Both the position numbers and the translations under genes were made by a program. From Pontiellaceae bacterium (GTDB lineage Bacteria; Verrucomicrobiota; Kiritimatiellia; Kiritimatiellales; Pontiellaceae), in NCBI GenBank assembly GCA_016937945.1, contig JAFGVP010000088.1:1-64000 (forward strand): a stretch of DNA of 64,000 nt, written 5' to 3'. Of this stretch, positions 34,901 through 49,900 are shown in pieces. The notes beneath the pieces were generated by a model. The model saw nothing but the letters and a program-made list of their open reading frames with translations, was not told the DNA's origin and ran no database searches. Position 1 is the first letter of the stretch; each line of letters begins with the position of its first letter.

Positions 34901-37900
34901 CGACCGTGACGGCCGTCGCACCGGAATAGGTTCGCCGCAACTCAACGCTTTCAGCAGGGAATGCCTCCGCCAGAGTCCGGTTTTCGACAGACACGCTGTA
35001 TTCGTCGAAATAATAGAGCACCGGCACCCCGCCATCGGAAGCATTGATCTCCAGACCCAGCTCGAGGCGATAGACATTCGCGATTCGGCCGGGACCTTCC
35101 TGACCAAGGCTGTCGACACTTCGCAGTTCATACTCAACCAGTGAGTTACCCGTATAACTGCTATCCTGATAACTCTCGCCGGTCAGCGGAGCCGTGTTCA
35201 GCTTGATTCCGTTTCGATAGAGATTGACGCCAACGATCGACGCATCCCCACGGGTCCAACTCAGGGCGGGCGCCTGACCATACTGCATCAGGATCTCGAA
35301 ATTCGCTACCGCCGGAACCAGCATCACAAACTCGTTGGTTTCGCTGTAGGCCTCGTTGCCCAGCCAGTCGGCCGAAGCTACTTGATAGACCGAGCTTCCG
35401 CGTGGCGGATAATCGTTGATCGGCGTCGGCACATAGGGACTGCCGATCTTCGTTCCGTTCCGATAGACATTGTAGCGAAGAGGTGCCTCTCCCTCTTCCG
35501 GCGCCGTCCAGGTAACCTGCACACCGGAAGCCTGCAGCTGTACCACCAGATTGCTCGGCTCATTCGGAGGCGTGCGGTCGGATATTTCCGTGTAGACCTG
35601 ACTCAACCCGCTCTCTGAACCACGCCGTTCGGCGGATACCGCATAACGGTAGAATCCGTCGGCCGGAGGAAGATCGAGATAAATGTTGGTATCGATTCCC
35701 GAAAGCACCTTGGTTATCGGTGTTCCACTGTCGCCGGGCATGCGATAGAGATTGTAGCTATCTGCATTATCCACCGGATACCAGGCCAGTTCAACTTTGC
35801 CGCCCTTCAGCGCCACCGGATTCAGCAGATTGGGCGCGGCCGGCGCTGACGGTAGCGCCGTGTTGTAGATTTCAAGGGAAGCGCCGGAAAGCACGGTCGT
35901 GCCGACGTTATCCAGAGCATCGGACACGTTCAGCAGTAAGGTACAGAAGCCGCTTCCCATCAGCGGACTCAGCTGGGCCGTACCGACCCAGTTGGTACCG
36001 CTTCCGGACATCACGACATTAATCGTGGCACCGGCCGGCGGATCGAGCTGAACCAAAGGAACCGTTCCCGGCTTGGGCGCTTCAGTCAGGGTGAGGTTGA
36101 CCTGCAGGGCCGTATTGCTGAGCACCTGAACCGGAGCAACCGGAATCGTTTCAATCCTGCCGCTTGGCGGAGCTGTATCAATGACCAGATCCACGCCTTC
36201 GGGCGCACCGCTGAAGACATTGCCGTAAAGATCACTGGCAGACATGCGCACCTGGGCAAGCCCCGAACGCGTGAGACTGGTGATATTAAAGTCGGCCTCA
36301 AAAGTATTCGGTGCCGTGTTCGAAACAACCAGCGGAGTAGGCCCCGTGGCGCCATAAGGCAGCACCAGCAGATCGGGCGCACCGGACAGCGGTTCACTGG
36401 AGGTAAGAACCATATGAAGCGGCCCCGTACCAACCGGTGAGGACTGATCATACCCGATGGTGAAAGCAGGTGGCGTCGTGTCATAATCCCCCTCAACGAG
36501 ATTGGAAAGATCACTTGCATTACCGGCGCCGTCGTAACCGACCACCCCCAAATAATAGTGTCCGTCAGCAAAACCGAGCAGATGGTATTCCGTTACATTG
36601 ACCACCGTACCGGTGTATGATGCTTCAGCCGCGGTCGAGAAGGGAGCCGTATCCCAATAGACCTGGAAGCTGGTGGGAGACTCCCCACTGGCCGCCAGAG
36701 TCCAGGTCAGGCTCATGCCCTGCAACGGATCGAACACCGTCGGATCCAGCACGACCGCTTCCGGGGCTCCGGTATCCCGGATAACCGTACGCGACGCCGA
36801 TGCCGCACTGCCCAGCGTATCGAATGCTTCGGCCACCAGCACATTGTTTCCTTCCAGCAACGGTACACTCATTGAGAAGGCACCATTTGCATCTGCCACG
36901 GTTTCTCCCATGGCCGCTCCGCTCCGACGCACCCTTATGCCGATATGCGGCTCAGCGGTTCCCTCGACCGTAACCGACGCATCGGCCGTAACACTGCCGT
37001 TGACAGGCACGGTGATTACCGGAACCGGCGGAGGTTCGGGCGAAACCAGCACATTAAACTCGCTCACGGAAAATTCACCATGCGGATCACGAGCCAACAG
37101 CTTGACGCGGTGGGTTCCAAGCGTTTCAGCACGAATATCCCAGCGGACGCTCAGACCGGCAGCGTTGGTGGAAGCGACCAGCACATCATCCACATAGAAT
37201 TCGAGGCCAGCAATGCCCAATGGCGAGCTTGCCGAACCCGTTACCATCTTCGGACGTTCCAGCACCTGTCCTTCCGAAAGGTTGAATGACTGGATCGTCG
37301 GCCCATCCGTCACATAGTTGATCGGAACGGCAATCGGGGTATTCGTTTCGCCGTTGACGTTTCGATACTGGACATACAGTGTCTTGCTGCCGCCGCCATC
37401 CGAGAGCAATACCGAATTGGTAAAGACAAAGTCCTCGAAGAAGACATTGTTAAAGGTTGAATCCTCGCTGACACGGAACGATTCAGCCACGCGGCAGGCA
37501 TACTTCATCCGGACCATCCTCGCACCGACATCGCGAATGCCGTCATAGGTATCTGCGGCCGGCGTAATCAGCGGCTCCGTCGTCAGGAACGGCAGGTAGT
37601 CCACACTGCCGATCAGTCCCGAAAGAACCTCAACCTCATTCATGGATCCCCACCAAACCTGGGGTGCATACAGTGCATTGGCACCGCCCGAAAGGGCATT
37701 TGTTCCGTTGTTCACAACGATCGACTGACTCAGCATCAACTGGGCGGCATCCAGCTGCTGAAGACCGATCGTATTGAACTGCGCCAGCAGGTTGGACGTT
37801 ACCAGCGCCGCATCGCCCTCAAGCGAAAGGCCGACCGGATCATTGAACAGGACGGACAGCGCATCCACTCCGGGATCGCATCCATCAATCCACAGCCCGG

Positions 37901-40900
37901 CACCGTACTGAATCCACACATGGGTCAGCTGGGAGCCGTCAGCTCCTGCTCCGAGAACAATACCGGACCAGTCGCCCGGTGCCGGAGCCGCTTCAACCGA
38001 GGTAAAGACAATCGGATTGAATACCGTACCGACGGCCGACAGCGTACCCTGCTCCACATACAAACCGGCACCGTTATGGAAGCGTAGCGTCACACCCGGA
38101 TCAATCGTCAGTGTTGCGTTATTGGTCACGATGATATCACGATAGATATCGAACAGCGCACCGGGTGCACCGCCCGTTCCGATCAACAGGTTTTCATCGA
38201 TAATACCGCCGTAAGGATCCTTCCAGAGGACCGTCGACACAAGCGGCTCAAACTCCCCGAGACGGTTGTACGCCACGACCGCAAAATAGTGATCTGCACT
38301 CCGATCGAGGTTCTCAACCAGCAGGGACTTCGTGGATGCCGGAAGTATCGTATACGGCGTCAGTACTGTGACATCACTGAAATCAACCGATTCATGATAG
38401 ACCATGAATCCTTCCAGCCCCAGCAGTCCGGCGGTGTTATAGCCCGTCCACGACAGGTTGACGGCATCTGCGCCGATAGAAGTCGTTCCCGGAATGATCG
38501 GCGGCGGCAGGCTGCTGTCAACCTGTACCGCCAGACTGGTGACCGCCGGATCACGGTTGCCCGCCAGGTCCACCGCGGCCACGGCAACATGGTACGGTGT
38601 ATCCAGCTGAATACCGTTGATGGTTCCGATAGTGGCACCGGCACCGACAAAGCCGATCGGAGCCAGACCTTCGACGCTTGTGAAACTGCTGCCGGAACGA
38701 TACAGGCGATACCCGTATAGATCCGATGGAGGCGTATAATCACCCCACCCCAACGTCACGGAGGTCGCATTGGAAGCAATCAGTGAGAAGGCAGGATTGT
38801 CCGGCGGAGTTGCATTCACTTCCACGGACGCGGCATTGGTGGGCGCAATAGCACTGCCATACAGATCCATCACCTGCGAAACCACGATGCCGTAATCGCC
38901 GTCATCACCTGCACTGAATGGTATCGGCCGCAGGCTGAACGTATCGTTTGCTACATACGTGGATTCCCAGATCCCGTTGCTGGCTGCATTGAAACTCATG
39001 GCCGGCTGTACGTCGTTGGTAAAGATGACCAGCGGCGGTGTGTTCGTCTTCATGGTTCGGTCAAACACAATATCCACGGTAAAGTTTGTGGTGGCCGGAA
39101 CCGGGTCATTCAGATTACGCACAACGCGCTTTACCTGCGGCACGAGTGACTGCGCGGTATAGCGTGCGACGACATTCATGTTCGAAGGCTGTAGCGTTGT
39201 AAAGGTATTGAGATAGGCGTTGGTATACGCCAGATGCGCATTGTTAAGCTTGAACTGCTGGAAGATGTAGCGGTTCGGCCCATTGGTCGTCATCACAGGC
39301 GCCTCAAAGAGAGCACTGGTACCGTTGGTATAGAATCCCGCACCGGAGACGGCAGTGACACCGGCCGGATCGGAGGCGGTTACCACCGAATGGTAGGGAT
39401 TCAACTCCTTGAAGTAAGCCGTCAGCGTATGATTTCCATAAACGACATTGGTCACCGTAACCGACGTACCCCGATTAACAGCCCCCTCCTGCCAGCGATC
39501 AAAACCGTAGCCGGGATTCGGATAGGCCCGCATCACGCTGGTAGCACCATAGTTGAATGTACCGGCACCGGTCACGGACCCACCTGCGGCAGGAACCCTT
39601 ATGGCACTGATAGTAAACTGCGGCAAACCGAAGTAGGCCGTCAGATTGACGTTGCGGGTCAGCAGGAATGAATACTCAGCCGAAGCACTACGGAATGTGC
39701 TGTATTCCTTCCAGTTCTGGAATGCATACGGCAGCGCATTCGTATTCACCGTTGCGCTGACATTAACGATCGTTCCGGCGGGGTAATGTCCCCCACCGCT
39801 CACGGAACCGCCGGCCACAGGACTGGACGTAAGCGTCACATTATAATAGTTCATGACCTGCGCAATGGCGGACGCGCTGTTCTGTTCGGCTGAAGCATGG
39901 CTGATTCCATCATGCTCGTAGTAGCTGTTGCCATAATCCGTGGTGACGACGATCTGATGGTTCACCGCCTGCACGGTGGTGTAATCCACTGAGTGCGGCA
40001 CGACCGCATCAACGGTCAACGGTCCGCCCACCGGAATATCCTGATGATACAGCTCTGCTCCGTTATCCGCACGCAGAATGCGCAGCCGTTCGGTAACCGC
40101 ACCGCCGGTCGAGGCGGTGCCGCGGTTGGCGCTGTCCCATGTAATATGAAGAACCTGTCCAACCTCGTTGCTGCCGCTGACCTGCAGGTTTTCCACCTTG
40201 AGGTCAGGATACGCAGCGAGCGCAACCGGGAAGGTCGCCGCTGAAGCGGATATATTGTCCCCTTCAAACAGGCGTTCATTCACCAGGTCACCAAAGTCGG
40301 TGTACACCACAATGTAGAAATCACCGCTCACTCCGTCCGGAAGCGTTACGGTCGTCTGATTGGTATAGGCACCGCCAACTTCGAGGTTGCCGATATGTGC
40401 GATGGTTGCCAATGCATAATCGTCGCTATCGCCCATCACCTTGTTGGAAGAGAGCACAACGCGATCGAACCACGACCCTTCCGCTGTTGGAGCAGAACCG
40501 GTGTTGCGAATGATGTAGGAAAGCAGCACGGCATCGCCGCTCTGGATACCCGCCCCTGAAGGCGGACTGACCAGCGAAACCTGCAGATTGGGAATCACGA
40601 CCGCCGCTGTCGGAAGCACTTCCACATCGACGACATAATCCTTGCCCAGGCCGCCAGTGTTCACACCGGAACGGACCGCAACGTAATAGGTGTTGCTGGC
40701 CGTAATGCGCACTTCTGCCGAGCCATCGCCCGAGGAACCTTCTTCCTCCTGGTACTGTCCGCTGCTGTTGTAGACGCTGACCACCGGAACCAGCCCGGAA
40801 TCATCCGGCACACGGACTCCGACGAGAATGGTCTGGTCATTCGTTACCGAACCGATCGCATAGTAATCGTTGTCAGCCACATAGCTCACATAACCACCGA

Positions 40901-43900
40901 TGCTGCCGACCGAATTGCTCGGTCCAGTATCCATCACCAACGCATTGGCTGTGCCGATAGAGCCGTTGTCCTCGGCTTCAAGCGGCAACGGATCAGAAGC
41001 CGCCATCACATGGATGTCGTATTCGCCGCGATAATCATCGTAAGCACTCACACGAACAAAGTAAGTTCCATCCTGCGGGATGACGACCGGTGCGGTCTGA
41101 CCGCGCTCATCATAATATGGCGTAATGAATTCCGCCATGATCGTGTCATTGGTGTCAACCAGTCGGAAGCGAAGCCGATGATAGGTGCCGTGACTAGGAC
41201 TGTCGGCCCCGACAATAACGGTATCGTTGGAAGACGCAGTAAAACTGAAGTAATCCACATCACTGGTATTGAGCAATGCACCGCGCGCCGTACCGCCGCG
41301 CAGACCATACAGTTCATCATCCATCGCCATAGGTGTCGCCGTGGCAACAGATCCGTTTTCACGTCCTTCAAAAATAGTGCCGTCGATATCACTCATCGTA
41401 AAGGTGCGCACATAAGGTGCCGGCAGACCGTTGGCCAGAATATCCTTGAGGGCCGTTCCAATCGTCAAACGCATCAGCCCCGGCTGTAGCGGCGGCTGGC
41501 TGATGGACATCGTGATGCTCGAACCGCCGGAATAGGCTCCGGGTACCAGCGGGTAGATTTCATCATCCGCAGTATCAAGCTGTCCGTCCGGGCCTGCGCT
41601 GATCAGCTCATAATTGGCCGGATCGGTGGCCGCCGAAGCTTCCATCGCTTCTGAGAAACCGATCGTGAACGATGAAATGATTGCAGTGGATTCCACGCCT
41701 TCCGCAGGCAGCGATACACTGGTGATCTCGGGCGGAGTGGAGTCGGACAGCGTCAGGTTGAGCAGGTACTGCGCATCCAGTCCGCGCGTCGAAGCGGCAT
41801 CGGAAACGCGTGCATAGAAGTTTCCGTTGGTCGCCGTGACGTGCACCAGGTTGGTGGCGGGAGAAAGAACAGCCGCCTGCCCCTGAGGGCCATAGATGGT
41901 CAACGTCGCTGACAGCGTGCTGCTGGCAGGCCACTCGATTCCTAGGTTGATCGTGGTGCCGATACCCAGGTTCCCGAGCTGGAAGTAGTCGCCCGAGGTA
42001 TCGTTGCCCTGAATAAATCCGGCCATCTGTGCAGAACGCATTCCGGACTGGAGTACATAGGCAGGCGCATCCGCATTGCCGGTACTGTTGTTATCCTCAG
42101 ACTCAAACTGTCTGGGCGGCGCAATCGTGGTCAGGCGGAAACGGTATTCCCCGTAGTAGCCGTCATAAGGCTGCACCGTCATCAGGTAACGCCCGCCCAT
42201 CGGAAGCGTCACAGGCGGCGACTGCCCATAGCCATAGTATTCACCGACATAATTCATAAGCTGCACACCGTCGGGGCGGTAGATAATCCAGCGCTGGCGC
42301 GAATAGGTTGGGAAGCCGGGAATTTCAATCGCCAGTCTCAACTGGTCGCCGGCCACTCCTTCAAAGGTCCAGCAGTCCACATCCGAACCATCATGCATTG
42401 TTCCCCGGCCATGCTGCGTGCGCACGGCATCATCTGCCGAATCACTTGCCAACATGGAGGCCGTATCGGGAGACAGGATATGCAGCGTGTTGTCATAGTA
42501 ATTTGCAACCGCCAGCTCCACCCCCGGCAGTCCGTCAAAATCCCCGGCCAGCAGGCATACAGGACCGTCGCCGGCGGAAGAAACCTGAGGAACCGAAAAC
42601 TGTCCATACCCGTCGCCAAACAGAATGCTGACAGAATCGCTGTTCTGGTTGGCCGTCATCAGGTCTACGACCGTATCGCCGTCGATATCCTGGACATTCA
42701 TCCACGGACCATCCCCGACCCAGATGTTCATGGCCGGAGCAAACAGTGCTCCTCCAGCACCCAGCAGTATGCTGACATCATCGGAACTGAAGTTACCGCA
42801 TGCCAGGTCTGTCAGTCCGTCCAGGTTAAGGTCCGCCGCAACAATCATGCGGGGCTCATCGCCGACCGGCAGGTTGGTGACGGCTGTAAACGTTCCGTCC
42901 CCGATCCCATGGAACAGAGCGACCGTATCGGCATAACGAAGGGCCGTTACAACATCGTTGGTTCCATCCTGATTAAAATCGAGAACTGCCACATCGAATG
43001 GGCCGTCGCCAGCATAAACCGGGGTCACGGAAGCAAATGTACCATCACCATTGCCAAGCAGGATACCGATCGTGTCGGCATTCTGGTTGGCAACGACCAG
43101 ATCGGAGAAGCCGTCGTTATTCAGGTCAGCAATCGCCACATTGCGAGCTCCATCACCTGAATAGAAGGTTCCTGAGACTGCAAACCCACCGGAGCCATCC
43201 CCCAGCAGTACGGTTACCGAATCGCCGCTCTGGTTGGCCACGGCCAGGTCAGGATGACTGTCGCCATCAATCATACCCACCGCCACGCCGGTCGGCCCGG
43301 AGCCGACAGCGACATTGGTACTGGCCGAGAACGTTGAATCCCCGTTGCCCAGCATAACGGAAACGGAATCAGATCCATAATTGACCACGACCAGGTCGGT
43401 ATGTGCATCACCGTTGAACATGCCCGATGCAAGACTGATCGGATTCACGCCGGTCGCAAGGATCTGTTCCGAGGAATAGGTCCCGTCAAACATATTGGTG
43501 AAAACCAGATTGAGATTATCCGCACGGCTTCCCACATTATTGCTTCGCGACTCAAACAGATAGCCATCGAGGCCCGCGATACTGAATGTATTGGTGTACG
43601 GCGACAGCGGCGTGCCGCTGCGGTCAAGTACACCGTCAGTGGCCATGAAGCGCAGTAGATCGGGCTGCAGCGGCCCATCGGTGATATCAAACGAAGCGGT
43701 GAGCCCGCTGCTGTAACTGATGGACAGCGCGTAGGTGGAATCATCGCCGTTACCGAAGATGTCGTCGGCACCGGCGGAGCGGAGCTCAAAATTTCCGGCG
43801 TCGGTTACGGTAGACACTTCCATCTCTTCAGAGAAGGTCACGCTGAACCGATCAATAATCGTGCTGTTGGTACTGCCGGCTGACGGCAGTGTATCCCCGG

Positions 43901-46900
43901 TAACCACCGGCATGGTGGTATCGAAGGACGACAGGTGCAGGATGTACTGGCTCTTGACATCATCAAAGCCAAAGCCTGAGCCGACACGGACATAGTAGGT
44001 CCCGCTGCTTTCCGTGGTATATTCAACACTCGTCTGAGTTGCACTGTAGGGACCGCCCGCATTGGTGGCGATCATTGCATCGCCATACAGGGTTCCATCG
44101 TTTCCGCTACCGGACAGATCCGTCACATCGCCGTTAAAGTTCCAGTAACCGACCAACCCGCTTTCCGCGCCGGTTAACGCATGAGTGCGGACATCATTGA
44201 TCTCCGACGGCAACAGCGGTCGATCCCAGATGCGCAGTTCATCGATCCAGCCGTTGAGCCAGCGAGCATGGCCGACCCCCATGCGGGCAAAGGGATCCAT
44301 GACATCCTGGAATACCGCATCATTGCGAGATGTGCGCAGTACGCCGTTGACATACATACGCATAGAGGTATCACCCCACGTCAGCGCAATGTGCGTCCAT
44401 TCATAGGGCGGAATGGAACCCGATGACGGATTAAAGGTGATATCCTGATAACTCGATCCGTTCCCGATGCGGTTATAGAAGGTGTTATCGGTATAGGCAA
44501 ACATGGCGATCCAGTCCGACCAGTTTTCGCTGGCGGAATCGTGGGTCTGCCAGAAACCCCAATCGTACGATTCGCGCGGGAAGACCCATCCTTCTACCGT
44601 GCCGCCGCGCGGATTAAAGTTGGTCGTGGAGGTCAGCACATAGTCGGCATCTCCATCAAAATTAACAACGCTGGCCGTCCCGGTAGGTGACTGGTAGACC
44701 AGATTCCCGCCGGGATCCACTATATTGAGATACGGCATCATATTGTGGAACGAAGGCAGCTCGATCGAGGCCTGAATCACCGTGCCGGAGGCTAGATTGC
44801 CGAGACTGTAATAGTCGTATCCGGAATTGTAGAGGGAGAAGCCGGCCACTCGGGCTTCCTGTCGGCCGCCGCTCAGTGAAAGCACAGGCACATCGGCGGC
44901 ACCGGTGCTGTCGTTGGCTTCGGATTCAGCCTGCAATGAAGGCCGCGCAAGCTGCACCGCCACCTTATATTCTCCGCGATAGGCGTGATACTGCATTACA
45001 CGCACCGTATACCGTCCGGTAACCGGCAGGCTCAGCGGAGCCGACTGCCCATACCCGCCGTAATAATTGCCATAGAAGGTCGTGAGGGTACCGCCGTCCG
45101 GCCGATAGACATCCAGTCGAAGCTGATTGGCATTCAAATAATTCTGAATGCTGATTGCAACCGTCGCAATATCACCCGCCTCGGCGCTGAAACTCCAATA
45201 GTCATAATCGGAGTCGGTAGCAATGTTACCCAGTCCGAAGCTGGAGAACAGACCGCTTCCGGGCGGATCTTCCGTTAGCGATTCACGCGGAGTGCCAAGC
45301 AGGAGACTGACCGTACTGCTGCTATAGTCTGCCACGGCAAAGTCGGGCAGCCCATCCTCGTTAAAGTCACCAAAGACCTGATCAATCGGGTAGGATCCCA
45401 CGGCATAACTGGAAACATGATCGAACGAGCCATTGCCGTCCTGCTCCATGATTGCGAGTCGATGGGCATAGTGAAGTGCGCAGGCCAGATCGAGCCGGCC
45501 ATCGCCCGTAAAATCGGCCACCGTGATGTCGCCCCAGGGCGCATCCCCGATCGTCCAGCTACCGGCATTCGTAAAGGCACCGCCACCGAGGCCGCGGAAG
45601 AGCGTGACATTGTCGCTGCTGAAGTTTGCCACCACGATATCGGGAACCAGATCCTGGTTTATATCGGCAACAACAATGCCGCGCGGATCACTGCCCGCCG
45701 CATAGCTCACGGCCGGCTGCAAACTGCCGTCGCCATTGCCAAAGAGTACGCACATGGTATTGGCATTGTTGTTTGCAACGGTCACATCATTGGTGCCATC
45801 GCCGTCGAGGTCGTCCACGAAAATTCCAAACGGACCGTCACCGCAGGACTGCGCCAAAGGCGTTGCGAAGCTACCGTCGCCGCTTCCCAGCAGGATGCTA
45901 ACGGAATCGGCATATTCGTTACAGATGGCCAGATCCATCTCCCCGTCATTGTTCATATCGGCAATGGAAATATCGCGTGGTGCATCACCGACATACTGGT
46001 TGGTCTTCCAGACGAAGGCTCCGGCGCCATCGCCGAGCAGAATCGAAACGGTATCGGCATAGTAGTTGACTACAGCCAGGTCAAGATTGTCATCGCCGTC
46101 AAGCAGGCCGACTTCCAGTCCGACCGGTCCGTCTCCAACCGTAATATTGGTAGATAAAACAAAACCGCCGTCACCGTCACCCAGCAGGATACTCACGTGA
46201 TCGGAACTGAGGTTGGCCGTGGCCAGATCATCATGTCCGTCTCCGTTGAAATCTTCCCGTGCGACGGCATAGGGATTGGCGCCCACTCCGACGGAACCGT
46301 TAGCGATCAGCGATCCGGATTCTTCGCCGGGAATCACAGTACCGAGCGATGTCGCGGTTGCACCCGATTCGTTATCACGGCTTTCCAACGTGAAATCTTC
46401 AGGCGCCGCGATCGAGAACGTGCGCACATAATTTGCGTTCATCGGATTACCGGAACGATCCAGCAGCGAAGTCAGGGCGGTAAAACGCACAGCCCCGGAC
46501 TGAAGAGGGCCATCGGATACGAGATAGGTTGCCTGCAGGCCACTGGTATAGGTCGGAAGCACGGTGTATATTTCGTCGTCTGCCGTATCGAGCAGTCCGT
46601 CAAGTCCAGCAGAACGCAGTTCATAGCTTGCGGAACTGTTCACGGAATCCGCGTCCATTTCCTCGGAGAATGTCATGCTGAAGCGGTCAAGAACCGCCAT
46701 TGAATTGGTTCCGTCGATCGGCAGGGTCAGCTGCGTGATAGAGGGCGGCACGCCATCCTGAAGGGAAACATCAAGCACATACTGACGCATCAGGTCGCCC
46801 TGCTCGAGTGCATCACGAACACGAACATAGTAGATGCCGCTGTTCGTCGTAGTATACTGGAACGTTGTCGGATAACTGGAAGGATTACCGGGATCGCTGA

Positions 46901-49900
46901 TTATATCGGACGGCACAATGTGGCTGTTGCCGAACAGCGACAGATCGTTCCCCTGCGCCGTCAGATCATCGGCCGTGCCATCTTCAAAGTTCCAGTATCC
47001 GACGAGGCCTGATTCGGAGCCTGCAAGACCGGATGCAAGGTCCGACAGAATCTGGGACTGACTGCGCACGGCGTTCCAGATAGCGATTTCATCGATATCA
47101 CCAAGGAATGACTGGCTGGTCTGGAAACTGCCGGCCAACGCATCCTGTTCCTGTCCAATCACGAATGCCCCGCCCTGTACCATGTTATAGGCGGTGCGGA
47201 AATTGGCATTGGAGTGCACAAGTGTTCCGTTCCGATAAATGAGGCTCGTTCCGGTTACGCCGTCCCACGTCCACGCAACATGATTCCATCGTCCATTGTT
47301 GGCCGCGACACCGGAGTTGTAGGATGAACCGCCGAGGTAGGGATCAAAACTGCGGTAATCAAACAGGATCAGTTCATTATACTGTCCTGACCGTGCATAC
47401 GAGATCGGGGTTCCGTCTTTGCTCGTATCGGAACTTCTCATCCAGAACTCGGCCGTGAATGCAGTCGTGGGGAAATTGGTGATCGGATTAACGATCGCAT
47501 AATCCGCGTCCGTTCCGCCCAGACGCAAAACGAGGTTCGAGGTAAATGCCGCCGGCTGACCGGAGGGATCGATCATATCGACTTCCGGTATCAGCTCACT
47601 GCTTTCCGGCATGGTCAATGTAACATTCACCACCGTTCCCGACGTCAGGTTGCCGAGACTGTAGTAGTCGCCGGCGCCGTCGACCGCAGTCCCGATGTAT
47701 CCGACCACCGAAGCTGCAAGACCGTTGCTGCTTACGTCAAAACTAAGCAGGTCCGCCGCACCTACACTGTTGTTGTCTTCACTCTCCATCTGACCCGATG
47801 TCGGAACTTTACTTACGCGAACCCGGTACTCCTGCCAGTAGCTGTAATTGTAGTAAACCATCATGGCATAACGCCCGGTTTCCGGCAGGGTGATCGGAGG
47901 CGACTGTCCATAGCCGGACGAATTGGCGGAATAAGTTCCAAGATCAGCACCGGTGGACGACACCAGACGATAACGAAGACCGCTGTTGCCCGGGTTGCCG
48001 GGCACCTCGATGGCCATCACAATCTTGTCGCCGGCCACGCCGCTGAAGCCCCAGTAATCATAATCGGACGAGCTGGTAATGTTGCCGCGCCCCTGTCCGA
48101 AACGGAGCCCGCTTCCTTCCGGGTCCTCCGGCAGTATGATTTCCGCGTTGGCACCGTAGGTATAAACCTGATCATAATAGGGATTGACGACCGCAAGGTC
48201 ATCGATCATGTCACCGGTAAAATCACCCACCGCTATGGAATAGGGATAATAGTTTATCGTGAATTCGTGACTGGAAAAGGCGTAGGTTCCATCGCCCTGA
48301 TTATTAAAGAAATTGAGCCGGTAACCGTCATGTGAAGCCGTTGCGATTTCCGGAAATCCGTCGTCATTCAGGTCGAGCAGTTCGACATCGACCGGACCAT
48401 TGCAGCCGGCATAGTTGGTGACTGTCGCAAAGGTGCCGTCCCCGATTCCCATGAGAATCGCGATGTTGTCCGCATAGTAATTACCGACAACAAGATCAAC
48501 GGTTCCATCATCGTTAACGTCTCCGGCCTTGATACAGCGGGGACCGTCGCCGACCGGATAGGCAGCAGGGGCGGAAAACGTTCCGTCGCCGTTGTTGAGA
48601 TAAACAGACACATTATCAGATGAAAGGTTGGCCACGGCGACATCCAGATGTGCATCGCCATCCAGATAAGCCAGGGATACCTCCTCTGGACTGGTTCCGG
48701 TCGGAATGTTGGTGGATGTGACGAAATTGCCGGCGCCGTCACCCTTATAGATTCGGAGCGTACTGCTGTTATAATGAATCACGGCAAGATCGGTAAATGT
48801 GTCGCCGTCCAGATCGCCCGCTTTGATATCGTAGGGTGCATCGGCGGCCGCCAGGGTTGTCGGCGGCAGGAAGGTGCCGTCACCCTGCCCCATATAAACC
48901 ATGATGGAGTCAGCATATTCATTGGCAACGGCGAGGTCCAGGACGGCATCACCGTTAAAATGACCGAGGACGGCCTGACGTGGCCCGTCACCTGCGGCGA
49001 TGTTGGTGGCCACCGTAAAGGTGCCCAGTTCGTTCCCGAAAAGGATGGTAAGGGAGTCGGAATTAAAGTTGCAGGTGATCAGGTCAGCATGCAGATCGCC
49101 GTTGAGATCGGCTGTGATTACGTCCAGCGGATTATCGCCTACGCCGATCGTCTGCATATGCGATACAGAACCGTCGGCAACACTGTCCACCGTTCCTAAC
49201 GGTGTAGCAAGTGTCATGTTTCCATTGCTGCGGTTTTCATGCGTGAAGAGCGGAATGTTTTCGAGCCGGAATTCGCGGGCATAAGTCGATGAAATCGGGT
49301 TGCCGACCCGATCCTTAATATTGGTCGTTGCTGTGAAACGATACGTGCGATCAGGCTGAAGCGGCCCATCGGTGATGGAGAACGAAGCGGTAAGCGTATT
49401 GGCGGAATAGCTGGGCAGCAACGAATACACCTCATCATCACCGTTTCCAAATATGGCATCTTCGCCTGATGCGACCAGTTGCCAGGAGGCGGGATCCGTC
49501 ACGGAGGCAACATCCATGTATTCAGGAAAATTAACCGAGAACCGGTCGATGACCACCGTATTGGTGCTCCCTTCCGATGGGAGCGTATCGGATATGATGC
49601 CGGGCAGGCCGCTGTCCAGAATAAGGAAATCGACAATATATTGAGACAGCGTGTCATAAACGGACGAATTAACTTTGAGGTAAAGTACCGCATTGGTCGC
49701 TACATCATAATTAAAGACCGGTGTATTCGTGGCAAGCAGCACGGTACCGTCTGCCGTTTGCACCTCAAAATTTACATTACCCGAATTCAACGTGCTTCCA
49801 TCGGGGAAGCGGACGTTGACCGACATGGCATTTCCGGAGGATAGGTGGCCGAGATTGTAATAGTCGGCATTCTTTTCCAGTGCGCCGGCGATCCTGTTTT

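Noticed and set aside
41719-49592. Regular repeats resembling a CRISPR or satellite array
   Set aside because: Period about 141 bp with protein-level, not DNA-level, conservation; they encode FG-GAP blades.
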